Shown piece by piece: positions 33,937 through 41,331 of a stretch of 41,331 nt of DNA. The DNA lies in the NCBI GenBank assembly GCA_030523765.1, contig JAUNHX010000002.1, positions 1 through 41,331 of the forward strand, written 5' to 3'. The position numbers and the translations under genes were made by a program. A model generated the notes under the pieces. It did not search any database. It was not told the DNA's origin and worked only from the letters and a program-made list of their open reading frames with translations. Each line of letters begins with the position of its first letter. The stretch's first letter is position 1. The DNA is from Bacteroidales bacterium (GTDB lineage Bacteria > Bacteroidota > Bacteroidia > Bacteroidales > P3).

Positions 33937-36438
33937 TTAATCGGACTGTATGTAAACCCGTCGCACTCGTGGTGAAATCGAGGTTAACACCTCGTAGGGG
34001 ATAGTATCAGCAGCCTGAGCCATAGCCTCGAGCGCTTCAGCATCGGGGAAGAGGAGCACCTCATCACCTTCACAGCAATCCACGCCAGTAACATCAACAA
34101 AGCACATATCCATACAGATACTACCCACGATAGGACACTGCTGACCAGCCACCGTTACACGTCCTCTGCCATAACCAATACGTCGAGTAAGTCCGTCGGC
34201 ATAACCAATAGGAATGATAGCGATAGTAGAAGGACGCGGAGCCACCCAACGGCCGTTATAACCTACTGGATCGCCCTCGGGAATAGCTTTGAGTTGAGAA
34301 ATACGGGTACGGATATGACTGACACTAGTTAAATGACGTTGCACCTCTGGTTGGGGAGCAATACCATAAAGACCAATACCCAAACGAACCATATCCATCT
34401 GCGCTTCAGGGAAACGGGTAATACCCGACGAGTTGAGAATATGACATAAAAGGTCGGGACGATGAAGTTGATCCTTGAGTTGTTGACTCCAACAACGGAA
34501 ACGATCAATCTGTCGTTGGGTAAAGTCATCCATCGAAGGATCTTCACTGCAAGCCAGATGAGAGAAAGTAGAGGTGGGGCGCAGTCGACACTGAGGATCA
34601 GAGAAAGCACGTACCAATCCAGGGATATCATCGCCATCAAAGCCCAGACGATGCATACCTGTATCGAACTCGATATGAACAGGAACGAAACCATCCGGTT
34701 GACTTACGAGACGCGCCGTTTGATTAAACAGTTGTAATATACGGAAACTATATATATCAGGTTCTAGCTGATAACGAATAATATCGCCAAAACTCTCCTC
34801 TTCAGGGTTCATCACCATGATAGGGAGCGTGATACCTTGACGACGAAGTTCAACCCCTTCATCCGCATAAGCCACCGTAAGATAATCAACATGATTATAC
34901 TGCAAAGCATTGGCCACTTCCACCTTGCCAGCACCATAACTAGAGGCTTTGACCATAGCCATCAGTCGAGTGGTAGGTTGAAGAAGCGATCGGTAATAGT
35001 TGAGATTAGAGACGAGGGCACTGAGGTCGACCTCCATAATGGTTTCGTGCGATTTGTATTGCAGAACCTGTGCTATACGCTCAAAACGGAACATGCGAGC
35101 ACCCTTAAGGAGGATAGTCTCATGCTGGAAAAGAGCAAAATCGTGTTGTTGGAGACACTGACTGGTGGTTTCATAGAAACTACTGTCGATTCCCTCAAAA
35201 CACTGACGACAGCGACAAAGCGCCTCTCCAATACCAACAAAACGAGTAATCCCCTTTTGCTGCATCATAGCGGCCACCTGAGAATATAGCTCCTGTTCCA
35301 CCATACCCGACTGTTGAAAATCGGACATGATAAGGGTTTTACGCTCATGTTGCCGTTCATGTTGTACAAAATCGAGAGCGATGCCTAGCGAGTTGATATC
35401 AAGCGAATAACTATCATTGACAAGCAGACAGCCGTTAATGCCTTCAATCAGTTCCAGACGCATAGCCACAGGAGCTAGCTGGAGACACCTACGAGCAATC
35501 TCAGCACCATCGTAACCCAGATAGAAGAGCAGCGCTACACACTGCATAGCATTCTCAATAGAGGCGCGGTCAACAAAGGGAATGGTGATATTAAAAGAGT
35601 GTTGTTGATAGGCAACCTGAAGGAGCGTTTGGCTGTCACCCTCTTGTGTAGAAGTAAGGACAACATCGTTCTCAGGCGAAGAACCCCAAGTGAAACAATG
35701 CAAACCCAACGCTACCGCTTTCTCGCTGATAAGAGAATGGAGTTCCTTCTGGTCGGTGCAATAGATGAGCACTTGACAGCGAGTAAAGAGATGAAGTTTT
35801 TCGGCCACCTTTTGGCTGCGCGAAAGGAAATTCTCATCGTGAGCTTGTCCAATATTGGTAAAAATACCGATAGTAGGTTGGATAATATTGCGAAGAGCCT
35901 CCATCTCGCCCGTAGTACTCACACCCGCTTCGAAGACAGCCATATCATGGCCAGCATTCAGTTGCCACACAGAGAGCGGCACACCAATCTGTGAGTTGTA
36001 ACTCTTAGGACTAGAACAGAGATGATGGTCAGGACTAAGCAATTGAACAATCCAATCTTTGCATATCGTTTTGCCGTTGCTACCAGTAATACCCACCACA
36101 GGAATATCGAAACAACTCCGATGCTGCGACGCTAACAGCTGTAAGGAACGTACCACATCGGATACATACCAAATATTAGCCTCCTGCAGTGTCTCAAAGC
36201 GCTGAAGCAGCGTATCGTCGGTATCGACACTGATAACGAAATTACGGACTCCTTGACTGTATAGATCCTCCACATATCGGGCACCAGTATTACGCTTGGT
36301 GGGGATAGCGAAGAAGAGACTGCTACTAGCATCGACTAGCGAACGGCTGTCGGTGAGAAGGCGCGAGAAGGTTGAGTCGGGATGAGATACCTTCTGACGG
36401 ATAGGATGAAGGATGTCGGTAAGTTCGGTAGGGGTCAT
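33937..36438 (-). CDS. murF-alr: Bifunctional MurF-alanine racemase fusion
   Basis: 833 residues. The MurF part (about 1-455) adds D-Ala-D-Ala to UDP-MurNAc-tripeptide; it shows the ATP loop GITGSNGKT (116-124), FEAGVSTTGEM, TNIGQAHDENF, and the C-terminal LLVNDSYSLDINSL. The Alr part (about 466-833) begins METIMEVDLSALVSNLNYY and carries the PLP lysine in MVKASSYGAG (about 497), the FDTGMHRLGFD loop and the SICMDMCFVDVTG segment near the second active-site tyrosine region. The fused form supplies D-Ala and uses D-Ala-D-Ala in the cytoplasm and is characteristic of Bacteroidetes. It starts 113 nt after hisS; a 28-bp tandem repeat lies in that gap. Confidence 0.95.
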   Translation of the reverse strand: MTPTELTDILHPIRQKVSHPDSTFSRLLTDSRSLVDASSSLFFAIPTKRNTGARYVEDLYSQGVRNFVISVDTDDTLLQRFETLQEANIWYVSDVVRSLQLLASQHRSCFDIPVVGITGSNGKTICKDWIVQLLSPDHHLCSSPKSYNSQIGVPLSVWQLNAGHDMAVFEAGVSTTGEMEALRNIIQPTIGIFTNIGQAHDENFLSRSQKVAEKLHLFTRCQVLIYCTDQKELHSLISEKAVALGLHCFTWGSSPENDVVLTSTQEGDSQTLLQVAYQQHSFNITIPFVDRASIENAMQCVALLFYLGYDGAEIARRCLQLAPVAMRLELIEGINGCLLVNDSYSLDINSLGIALDFVQHERQHERKTLIMSDFQQSGMVEQELYSQVAAMMQQKGITRFVGIGEALCRCRQCFEGIDSSFYETTSQCLQQHDFALFQHETILLKGARMFRFERIAQVLQYKSHETIMEVDLSALVSNLNYYRSLLQPTTRLMAMVKASSYGAGKVEVANALQYNHVDYLTVAYADEGVELRRQGITLPIMVMNPEEESFGDIIRYQLEPDIYSFRILQLFNQTARLVSQPDGFVPVHIEFDTGMHRLGFDGDDIPGLVRAFSDPQCRLRPTSTFSHLACSEDPSMDDFTQRQIDRFRCWSQQLKDQLHRPDLLCHILNSSGITRFPEAQMDMVRLGIGLYGIAPQPEVQRHLTSVSHIRTRISQLKAIPEGDPVGYNGRWVAPRPSTIAIIPIGYADGLTRRIGYGRGRVTVAGQQCPIVGSICMDMCFVDVTGVDCCEGDEVLLFPDAEALEAMAQAADTIPYEVLTSISPRVRRVYIQSD

Positions 36439-36475
36439 AGTACTGAGATGGGTTAGAATATGATTCGTTGAGGTT

Positions 36476-36531
36476 ATATATGCGTTTACCGTTGGGTAAT
36501 AAAATATATGCGTTTACCGTTGGGCGATAAA
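36476..36531. repeat. 28-bp tandem direct repeat (two copies)
   Basis: 36476-36503 and 36504-36531 are adjacent copies of a 28-bp unit containing GCGTTTACCGTTGGG; they differ at two neighbouring positions (TA versus CG). The pair occupies half of the hisS to murF-alr gap. No palindrome or promoter consensus is obvious inside the unit. Confidence 0.88.
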
Positions 36532-36551
36532 TATAGAGGAGACAATCCTAT

Positions 36552-37901
36552 CTACTGATGGAGTAGATGGGCAGCCACTTGATCGATGGGCAACGTAGTT
36601 TGTTCTCCGCTAGCCATATCTTTGATGGTAGCAGTACCGTTAGCCACTTCCGATTCGCCAGCAAAGAGCACATAAGGAATCCCCTTCTTAGAGGCAAACT
36701 CCATCTGTTTCTTCATCTTGGCAGCCTCAGGATAATAGAGTGTAGCGATAGAAGATTTGCGCAGTAGTGCTGCTATCTGGAGACAATAGTTCTGCTCGGA
36801 GGGACCGAAATTGATGATGAGGACATGAGCCGACTGACCCAGCTCAGCAGGGAATGCGTTGAGTTCGTTGAGCACATCATAAATACGATCGGCACCGAAA
36901 GAGATACCCACACCCGACACATCAGGCATTCCGAAGATACCCGTAAGGTTATCGTAACGACCGCCGCCACATATCGAGCCGATGCTTACGTGATGAGCCT
37001 TCACCTCAAAGATAGCACCCGTATAATAGTTGAGACCTCGAGCAAGGGTTAGATCGAGTTCAATCTGGCACTGAGGCTTTACCGCTTCTATCAGAGAGAA
37101 GAGCGTCTGCATCTCCTCTACCCCCTTCAAACCCGTAGGAATATTAGCAAAGAGTTCTTGCAACTGCGTCAACTTCTGATTGGCGCTGCCGTTAAGGTTG
37201 AAGATAGGATCGAGTGCCACAATCTGTTCTTGGCTAAGACCCCTTTCACTCAGTTCAGCGCGAACGTTGTCGAGACCAATCTTATCGAGTTTATCGATAG
37301 CCACAGTGATATCAACAAGCTTGTCGGGAGCCCCAATTAGATCGGCAATACCAGCCAATATTTTGCGATTGTTGATCTTAACCGTTACCTCGATACCGAG
37401 ACGCTGAAACACTAGATCAATCATCTGCACCAGTTCCAACTCATTGAGGAGCGAAGGGGAACCAATCATATCAGCATCGCACTGATAAAACTCGCGATAG
37501 CGCCCCTTCTGCGGACGGTCGGCACGCCATACAGGCTGCAGTTGATAACGGCGGAAGGGGAAAGTGATTTGATCACGATGTTGAACCACAAAACGGGCAA
37601 AAGGAACCGTAAGATCATAGCGGAGACCCCGTTCGCAAATCTGAGGAGCCACCTTATGATAATCTTGATTGAAGTCGACATCCTTCATAAAATCGCCCGA
37701 ATTGAGGACTTTGAAAAGCAGCTTATCGCCCTCCTCGCCATACTTACCCATAAGAGTAGATAGGTTTTCGAGCGAAGGCGTTTCGATAGGTTCGAAAGCA
37801 AAAGTTTTGAATACACTACGGATGGTATCAAATATATAGTTGCGACGAGCCATTTCGACCGGCATAAAGTCGCGGGTTCCTTTAGGAATGGAGCACTTCA
37901 T
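36552..37901 (-). CDS. hisS: Histidyl-tRNA synthetase HisRS
   Basis: 449 residues. Class II synthetase: start [10 protein letters not shown], motif 1 region [21 protein letters not shown], motif 2 [20 protein letters not shown] with [11 protein letters not shown], the histidine loop [13 protein letters not shown], the glycine-rich [14 protein letters not shown] and motif 3 near [15 protein letters not shown], then a C-terminal anticodon-binding domain from about 355. It charges tRNA-His in the cytoplasm. It is first in its operon, with a full promoter consensus 66-96 nt upstream. Confidence 0.97.
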   Translation of the reverse strand: MKCSIPKGTRDFMPVEMARRNYIFDTIRSVFKTFAFEPIETPSLENLSTLMGKYGEEGDKLLFKVLNSGDFMKDVDFNQDYHKVAPQICERGLRYDLTVPFARFVVQHRDQITFPFRRYQLQPVWRADRPQKGRYREFYQCDADMIGSPSLLNELELVQMIDLVFQRLGIEVTVKINNRKILAGIADLIGAPDKLVDITVAIDKLDKIGLDNVRAELSERGLSQEQIVALDPIFNLNGSANQKLTQLQELFANIPTGLKGVEEMQTLFSLIEAVKPQCQIELDLTLARGLNYYTGAIFEVKAHHVSIGSICGGGRYDNLTGIFGMPDVSGVGISFGADRIYDVLNELNAFPAELGQSAHVLIINFGPSEQNYCLQIAALLRKSSIATLYYPEAAKMKKQMEFASKKGIPYVLFAGESEVANGTATIKDMASGEQTTLPIDQVAAHLLHQ

Positions 37902-37966
37902 AACAATTTCTTTTTAAATATTATATACTCATATTATATTGCTCATAAGCTTTACAATACAATCTG

Positions 37967-37997
37967 CAAAGATACGAAGCTATATTGGATTGGCAAA
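37967..37997 (-). promoter_or_regulatory. Promoter of hisS
   Basis: On the minus strand TTTG (37997-37994), exactly 19 nt, TATCTTTG (37974-37967): full consensus, with a predicted leader of about 60 nt. murF-alr and possibly the BspA-type gene are likely read from it too. Confidence 0.85.
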
Positions 37998-38018
37998 AAA
38001 ATAAAATCGTCTCCCCTA

Positions 38019-38732
38019 TCATTCATTGTCAGCCTCCTTATGGTTATTCCCCTCAGTAGAATCCTCTTGCGATACAGGAGGGTTATTCCCCTCAGTGGCA
38101 TCCTCTTGCAATACCGGAGGAATGGTGAACTGAGTACGATAGGAAGAGAGGAGATGATGACCTATAGGGCATTGAAGACAGAGACGAGGAGTACAGTATT
38201 CATTATAGAGTTGGAGGAGCGCCTGACTGTGGTGTGCCGAATGGGCCACGATATGGGCCGAAGCCCACTGCTTGACGATATGATTCTTCTCGGCCGGAAG
38301 CTGCTGAAGAAGGTCGACAGCACGATCGCAAAAAGTATCATCATCGTGTTGAACACCATACTCAAACAGCAAAGGAATCCACGCATTGATAAGAAGGATA
38401 TCAACAAAACTTGTACCCAGACGCTTATCGATAGGAGCGCTCTCCACATCGAAACGATAGTGGTTCACCCAATAGGGAGAAGTAGCATAATCGAAAAGGC
38501 GACGCAACTCATCGACCGTATCGATATCCAGCAATCGAGAAAAGAGATTACTACTCGAAGCCAAGAGTGAAGCCAACTGCGCAATACGGATGGTGGGGAA
38601 ATTGGCAGGTCTGAGACGGAAGAAATGCCAAAGGTGGACATCCATAGGGGTTAGCTTGTAGGCAATACGCAGATACTGATACTCTTTCTGCAACCGTTGA
38701 GGATACTCGTCGTTAAAAGCGCCCTCCAACAT
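38019..38732 (-). CDS. DUF2851 family protein, C-terminal fragment
   Basis: 237 residues from ATG 38732, in the same frame as the upstream fragment and separated from it only by TAG-GCG-GGT. Contains the family's typical MLEGAFNDEYPQ and FFRLRPANFPTIRIAQLASLL, and later conserved helices with three cysteines (CTPRLCLQCPIG). The last 35 residues are an added tail holding two 13-residue repeats (PPVLQEDATEGNN, PPVSQEDSTEGNN), encoded by a 39-bp duplication. Family function unknown. Whether this part is translated is unclear; an ATG exists at the break but no obvious ribosome site. Confidence 0.72.
   Translation of the reverse strand: MLEGAFNDEYPQRLQKEYQYLRIAYKLTPMDVHLWHFFRLRPANFPTIRIAQLASLLASSSNLFSRLLDIDTVDELRRLFDYATSPYWVNHYRFDVESAPIDKRLGTSFVDILLINAWIPLLFEYGVQHDDDTFCDRAVDLLQQLPAEKNHIVKQWASAHIVAHSAHHSQALLQLYNEYCTPRLCLQCPIGHHLLSSYRTQFTIPPVLQEDATEGNNPPVSQEDSTEGNNHKEADNE
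38042..38119. repeat. 39-bp tandem duplication in the DUF2851 tail
   Basis: 38042-38080 and 38081-38119 are two adjacent 39-bp units with four differences. They keep the reading frame and add a second 13-residue acidic, Pro/Gln-rich unit at the C-terminus. Confidence 0.88.
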
Positions 38733-38738
38733 ACCCGC

Positions 38739-39413
38739 CTATCCAAAGAGGAGAGCCTCAATTCGGAAGGGATTATCCTTTATCTTCGCTATAATAGAGA
38801 GCGGAGTAACCTTAGCCAGCATCTCGAAAGCAAAAGCATTTACTTTGCCTCCCAGATAGCGCGCCACCATACAATAACAGGTTGTCTCCCAATGCGAGCG
38901 ACTATCATCCAGCAGACGTTGCACATCGGAAGCCTTGCGTTGAAGTCGTTCCACAAGCATCCGATCCAGCGTACTTTCCAGGACTATTTGCGGAACCTCT
39001 TGGATCTGAAGCATGCAAGGGATAGCAATAGGAATCTGCGGCTGGATCAGCATAGAGTAGCGCGACCATATATCCTCCGGAATGAGATGCTGCACCTCGA
39101 CGGTAGGCATCGGTTGGCCCAGCTGAGTAACAACAGGCCCATCATTGATATAAACCAGATGAAGAATCACATTATTGTAGGCAGCATCAGCATTGTGGCG
39201 ATGCAAATTCCAGTCGGTAGCTTTGATGTGAATCTCCACCTGACCCACCCATTGGATACCATCAATGCAAACTCGGGCCTCCGAGAAATCGGGACCCGAG
39301 TTGTGATTATAATAACCCACACGAACCACCTCTACTTCTTTGCCATCGGTAGTAACGAGCGGTCCCGTAAACAGACGGTGTTGCCAAAGATAATGCAGAA
39401 AAACTTCGGTCAT
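38739..39413 (-). CDS. DUF2851 family protein, N-terminal fragment (ends at amber)
   Basis: 224 residues, ATG 39413 to TAG 38741-38739. Starts MTEVFLHYLWQHRLF and contains the family phrases VGYYNHNSGPDFSEARV, VGQVEIHIKATDWNLHRH and NVILHLVYINDGPV, ending IEALLFG. In relatives this position is followed by Gln-Ala-Gly then Leu-Glu-Gly; here CAG is replaced by TAG, after which Ala-Gly-Met-Leu-Glu-Gly continues in frame. The intact protein would be 464 residues. DUF2851 has a nuclease-like look in its N-terminal part (GPDF, E-x-H) but no proven function. Probably a nonsense mutation, or a base error. Confidence 0.78.
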   Translation of the reverse strand: MTEVFLHYLWQHRLFTGPLVTTDGKEVEVVRVGYYNHNSGPDFSEARVCIDGIQWVGQVEIHIKATDWNLHRHNADAAYNNVILHLVYINDGPVVTQLGQPMPTVEVQHLIPEDIWSRYSMLIQPQIPIAIPCMLQIQEVPQIVLESTLDRMLVERLQRKASDVQRLLDDSRSHWETTCYCMVARYLGGKVNAFAFEMLAKVTPLSIIAKIKDNPFRIEALLFG

Positions 39414-39554
39414 AACGTGTCGAGTTGAATGATTTTACGCTGATAGGTTGAGCAGTTGATAGGATGATAGCGTTCTACGTTGATAAGAGATAGGTTGTTA
39501 GAAGTATAGGCGATAACCTAATGATGAGATGCTGTTTAGTTAAATAGCGTACGA

Positions 39555-40709
39555 CTATTTGAACATATCTTTCATTCGGTCAAAGAAGCCTTTCTCCTCT
39601 TTGGATGGATTGGGTTGGAAGTTAGGTTTGCTGCAAAGCTTTTCTAACAACTCCTTCTCCTCTTTGGTGACACTCTTTGGGACCCAAACATTGACACATA
39701 CCAGCAAATCGCCACGACCGTAGCCGTTCACTTCAGGTAGACCCTTGCCCTTAAGACGAAGCACCTTACCCGAAGGAGTACCCTGTTCAATCTTAATCTT
39801 CGCCTTACCGCTAAGCGTAGGCACCTCGATGGTGGCACCCATAGCAGCCTGAGCATAGGTGATGAAGACAGAATGGTAGAGATTGTTATCGCTACGCTCA
39901 AACTGATCGTGAGGCAGCTCCTCAATCACCACAATAAGGTCGCCAGGAACACCGCCACGCGGAGCCGCATTGCCGCGACCCGAGATAGAGAGCTGCATAC
40001 CATCGGCCACACCAGCAGGGATATTGATCGTGATGATCTCTTCCTCTTTGACGATACCGTCGCCGTGACAATGAGGACATTTATCTTTGATGATACGACC
40101 CTCGCCACCACAATGGGGACAAGGCGACTGCGTTTGCATCTGTCCTAAGATAGTGCGGCGCACCTCAGTAACGACACCCGTACCATGACAGTGAGAGCAA
40201 GTTTCGTACTTGTTGTTCTTAGCACCCGAACCACCACACTCCTTGCAGGCAACATATTTGTTGACCTTGATTTTCTTCTCACATCCCTTATCGATCTCTT
40301 CGAGCGTTAACTTGACCTTGATACGAAGATTGGAACCGCGAGCCACTCTGCGACCCGAACGCTGACCGCCACCAAAGCCGCCAAAGCCGCCACCACCACC
40401 GAAGAAGGAGCCAAAGATATCGCCGAACTGGCTGAATATGTCGTCCATATTCATTCCCTGACCACCGCCAAAGCCGCCACCACCATCAACGCCAGCATGA
40501 CCAAATTGGTCGTAGCGCGAGCGTTTGTCGGGATCACTCAACACACTATAAGCCTCAGCAGCCTCTTTGAACTTCTCCTCAGCCTCCTTATCGCCAGGAT
40601 TGCGGTCGGGGTGATATTTCAAAGCCAGCTTGCGGTAGGCGCTCTTTATCTCATCGGCCGAAGCGCTCTTCTGAACGCCCAACACTTCGTAATAATCTCG
40701 TTTTGCCAT
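39555..40709 (-). CDS. dnaJ: Chaperone DnaJ
   Basis: 384 residues. J domain with HPD at 33-35 ([10 protein letters not shown]), a Gly/Phe-rich linker at about 75-118, then four zinc-binding repeats [32 protein letters not shown], and the C-terminal substrate domains ([31 protein letters not shown]). Full class I DnaJ. It stimulates DnaK ATPase in protein folding. grpE lies 71 nt upstream on the same strand, so they are one operon; dnaK is not in the window. Confidence 0.97.
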   Translation of the reverse strand: MAKRDYYEVLGVQKSASADEIKSAYRKLALKYHPDRNPGDKEAEEKFKEAAEAYSVLSDPDKRSRYDQFGHAGVDGGGGFGGGQGMNMDDIFSQFGDIFGSFFGGGGGFGGFGGGQRSGRRVARGSNLRIKVKLTLEEIDKGCEKKIKVNKYVACKECGGSGAKNNKYETCSHCHGTGVVTEVRRTILGQMQTQSPCPHCGGEGRIIKDKCPHCHGDGIVKEEEIITINIPAGVADGMQLSISGRGNAAPRGGVPGDLIVVIEELPHDQFERSDNNLYHSVFITYAQAAMGATIEVPTLSGKAKIKIEQGTPSGKVLRLKGKGLPEVNGYGRGDLLVCVNVWVPKSVTKEEKELLEKLCSKPNFQPNPSKEEKGFFDRMKDMFK

Positions 40710-40780
40710 AATAAATGATGTCTTTTATGCAGTGATTTTCGGTTTTTATGGGTTTTTCGTTTTAACAGAAAGAAAGGAGG

Positions 40781-41331
40781 TTAAATGGCTACAACCACTT
40801 TGGGATGACGCAGCACTTTATCGTTGAGATAATAGCCTTTCTCCACCACATCGATGATGATGTTTTTCTGTGACTCATCGGCAGCAGGGATCTGTGCCAC
40901 AGCCTCATGGATATTCTCATCGAACTTCTCCCCTTTGCATTCAATCGGTTTCATACCCCGCTGCTGCAGAGTAGTCATCAGCTTATTGAAGATGAGTTGC
41001 AAACCTTCGCGAGCAGTTTCGTCCTTCGTATTTTGCAGCGCACGCTCCATATCATCAACGATAGGGAGGATCGATTTGAGGACCTCACGACCGCCGTTCA
41101 GTATCAGATCGGCCTTCTCGGTGTTGGTACGCTTGCGATAGTTTTCGTATTCAGAGTACAGACGAACATACTTATCGTTCATCTCGGCCAGTTTCTCGCC
41201 CATTTCCTGGATCTTATCCTGAGGCGATTCCTTCTTCTTTTTGTCTTTTTTGCTATTCTTAGTCTCCTGCTCGTTTTTAGCAGTGTTTTCATTTTCAGCC
41301 TTAGCAGCCTCATTGGCAGCCTCGTTGGCAG
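40781..41331 (-). CDS. grpE: Nucleotide exchange factor GrpE (5' end outside the window)
   Basis: The frame is open from the stop at 40781 to the window edge, so the start lies beyond 41331; ATG 41203 is internal. At least 182 residues. The visible N-terminal tail is Ala/Asn/Glu- and Lys-rich (ANEAANEAAKA, then KKDKKKK), followed by the long coiled-coil (YVRLYSEYENYRKRTNTEK) and the C-terminal beta domain (ENIHEAVAQIPA ... GYYLNDKVLRHPKVVVA), matching GrpE throughout. It drives ADP release from DnaK. Upstream of dnaJ. Confidence 0.95.
   Translation of the reverse strand, partial: ANEAANEAAKAENENTAKNEQETKNSKKDKKKKESPQDKIQEMGEKLAEMNDKYVRLYSEYENYRKRTNTEKADLILNGGREVLKSILPIVDDMERALQNTKDETAREGLQLIFNKLMTTLQQRGMKPIECKGEKFDENIHEAVAQIPAADESQKNIIIDVVEKGYYLNDKVLRHPKVVVAI

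Noticed and set aside
38739-38741. General reassignment of TAG to glutamine in this organism
   Set aside because: batD, the glycosyltransferase and other genes end at TAG exactly where their families end, so TAG is a normal stop here.
39414-39554. Repeated TTGATAGG/GATAGGTTG phrases between dnaJ and DUF2851
   Set aside because: The copies are short, unevenly spaced and imperfect, so a real repeat cannot be supported.

Overview
The window reads as a chromosomal segment of a Gram-negative member of the order Bacteroidales; I cannot fix the genus. Support: a BatC-BatD-BatE block, the fused MurF-Alr enzyme typical of Bacteroidetes, a BspA-type leucine-rich-repeat protein with a type IX secretion (T9SS) C-terminal signal, lipid A synthesis (LpxK), a BtuB/BtuG-type vitamin B12 uptake pair, and five promoters of the Bacteroidetes type (TTTG, exactly 19 nt, TAnnTTTG). 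No tRNA, rRNA, CRISPR array, insertion sequence, integrase or phage gene was seen, so this looks like core chromosome rather than an island.

Layout. 1-5860 (+): end of batC, batD, batE, a WG-repeat protein, an RseC-family membrane protein and a GT4 glycosyltransferase, closely packed. 6011-7936 (+): an operon with its own likely promoter, in which three tiny lipoproteins with the same cysteine pattern surround a MauE/DoxX-type membrane protein fused to a thioredoxin-like domain. 7960-11500 (-): btuG-like propeller lipoprotein and btuB-like receptor behind a cobalamin riboswitch and a clear promoter. 11552-15752 (+): P-loop/CYTH fusion protein, ftsH, AraC regulator. 16067-22106 (-): ligA, dapF, a cation/proton antiporter and dnaX, transcribed dnaX first. 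22560-23684 (-): lpxK. 23957-24493 (+): lipoprotein. 24601-31168 (-): sialidase, B12-binding radical SAM protein, queG, rRNA methyltransferase and a YihY-family membrane protein, transcribed from the YihY end. 31288-37901 (-): nadC, the BspA/T9SS protein, murF-alr, hisS. 38019-41331 (-): a DUF2851 gene broken by one in-frame TAG, dnaJ and the 3' part of grpE.

Working together. Cobalamin is a minor theme: a B12-sensing leader controls a B12 uptake pair, and two likely cobalamin-dependent proteins (a B12-binding radical SAM protein and QueG) are encoded elsewhere in the window. Envelope functions recur: Bat complex, LpxK, MurF-Alr, DapF, RseC, sialidase and T9SS cargo. Proteostasis is represented by FtsH and DnaJ/GrpE.

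Most interesting points: (1) the lipoprotein / MauE-thioredoxin operon, which looks like an uncharacterised envelope thiol or metal system; (2) dnaX split into gamma-like and tau-like parts related by a +1 shift, at the domain boundary where other bacteria make gamma; (3) a G9 tract that cuts the antiporter short, where one base fewer would extend it to an ATGA overlap with dapF; (4) an in-frame amber in DUF2851. Items 2-4 are three coding interruptions within about 20 kb, so base-call error has to be excluded before any is taken as biology.
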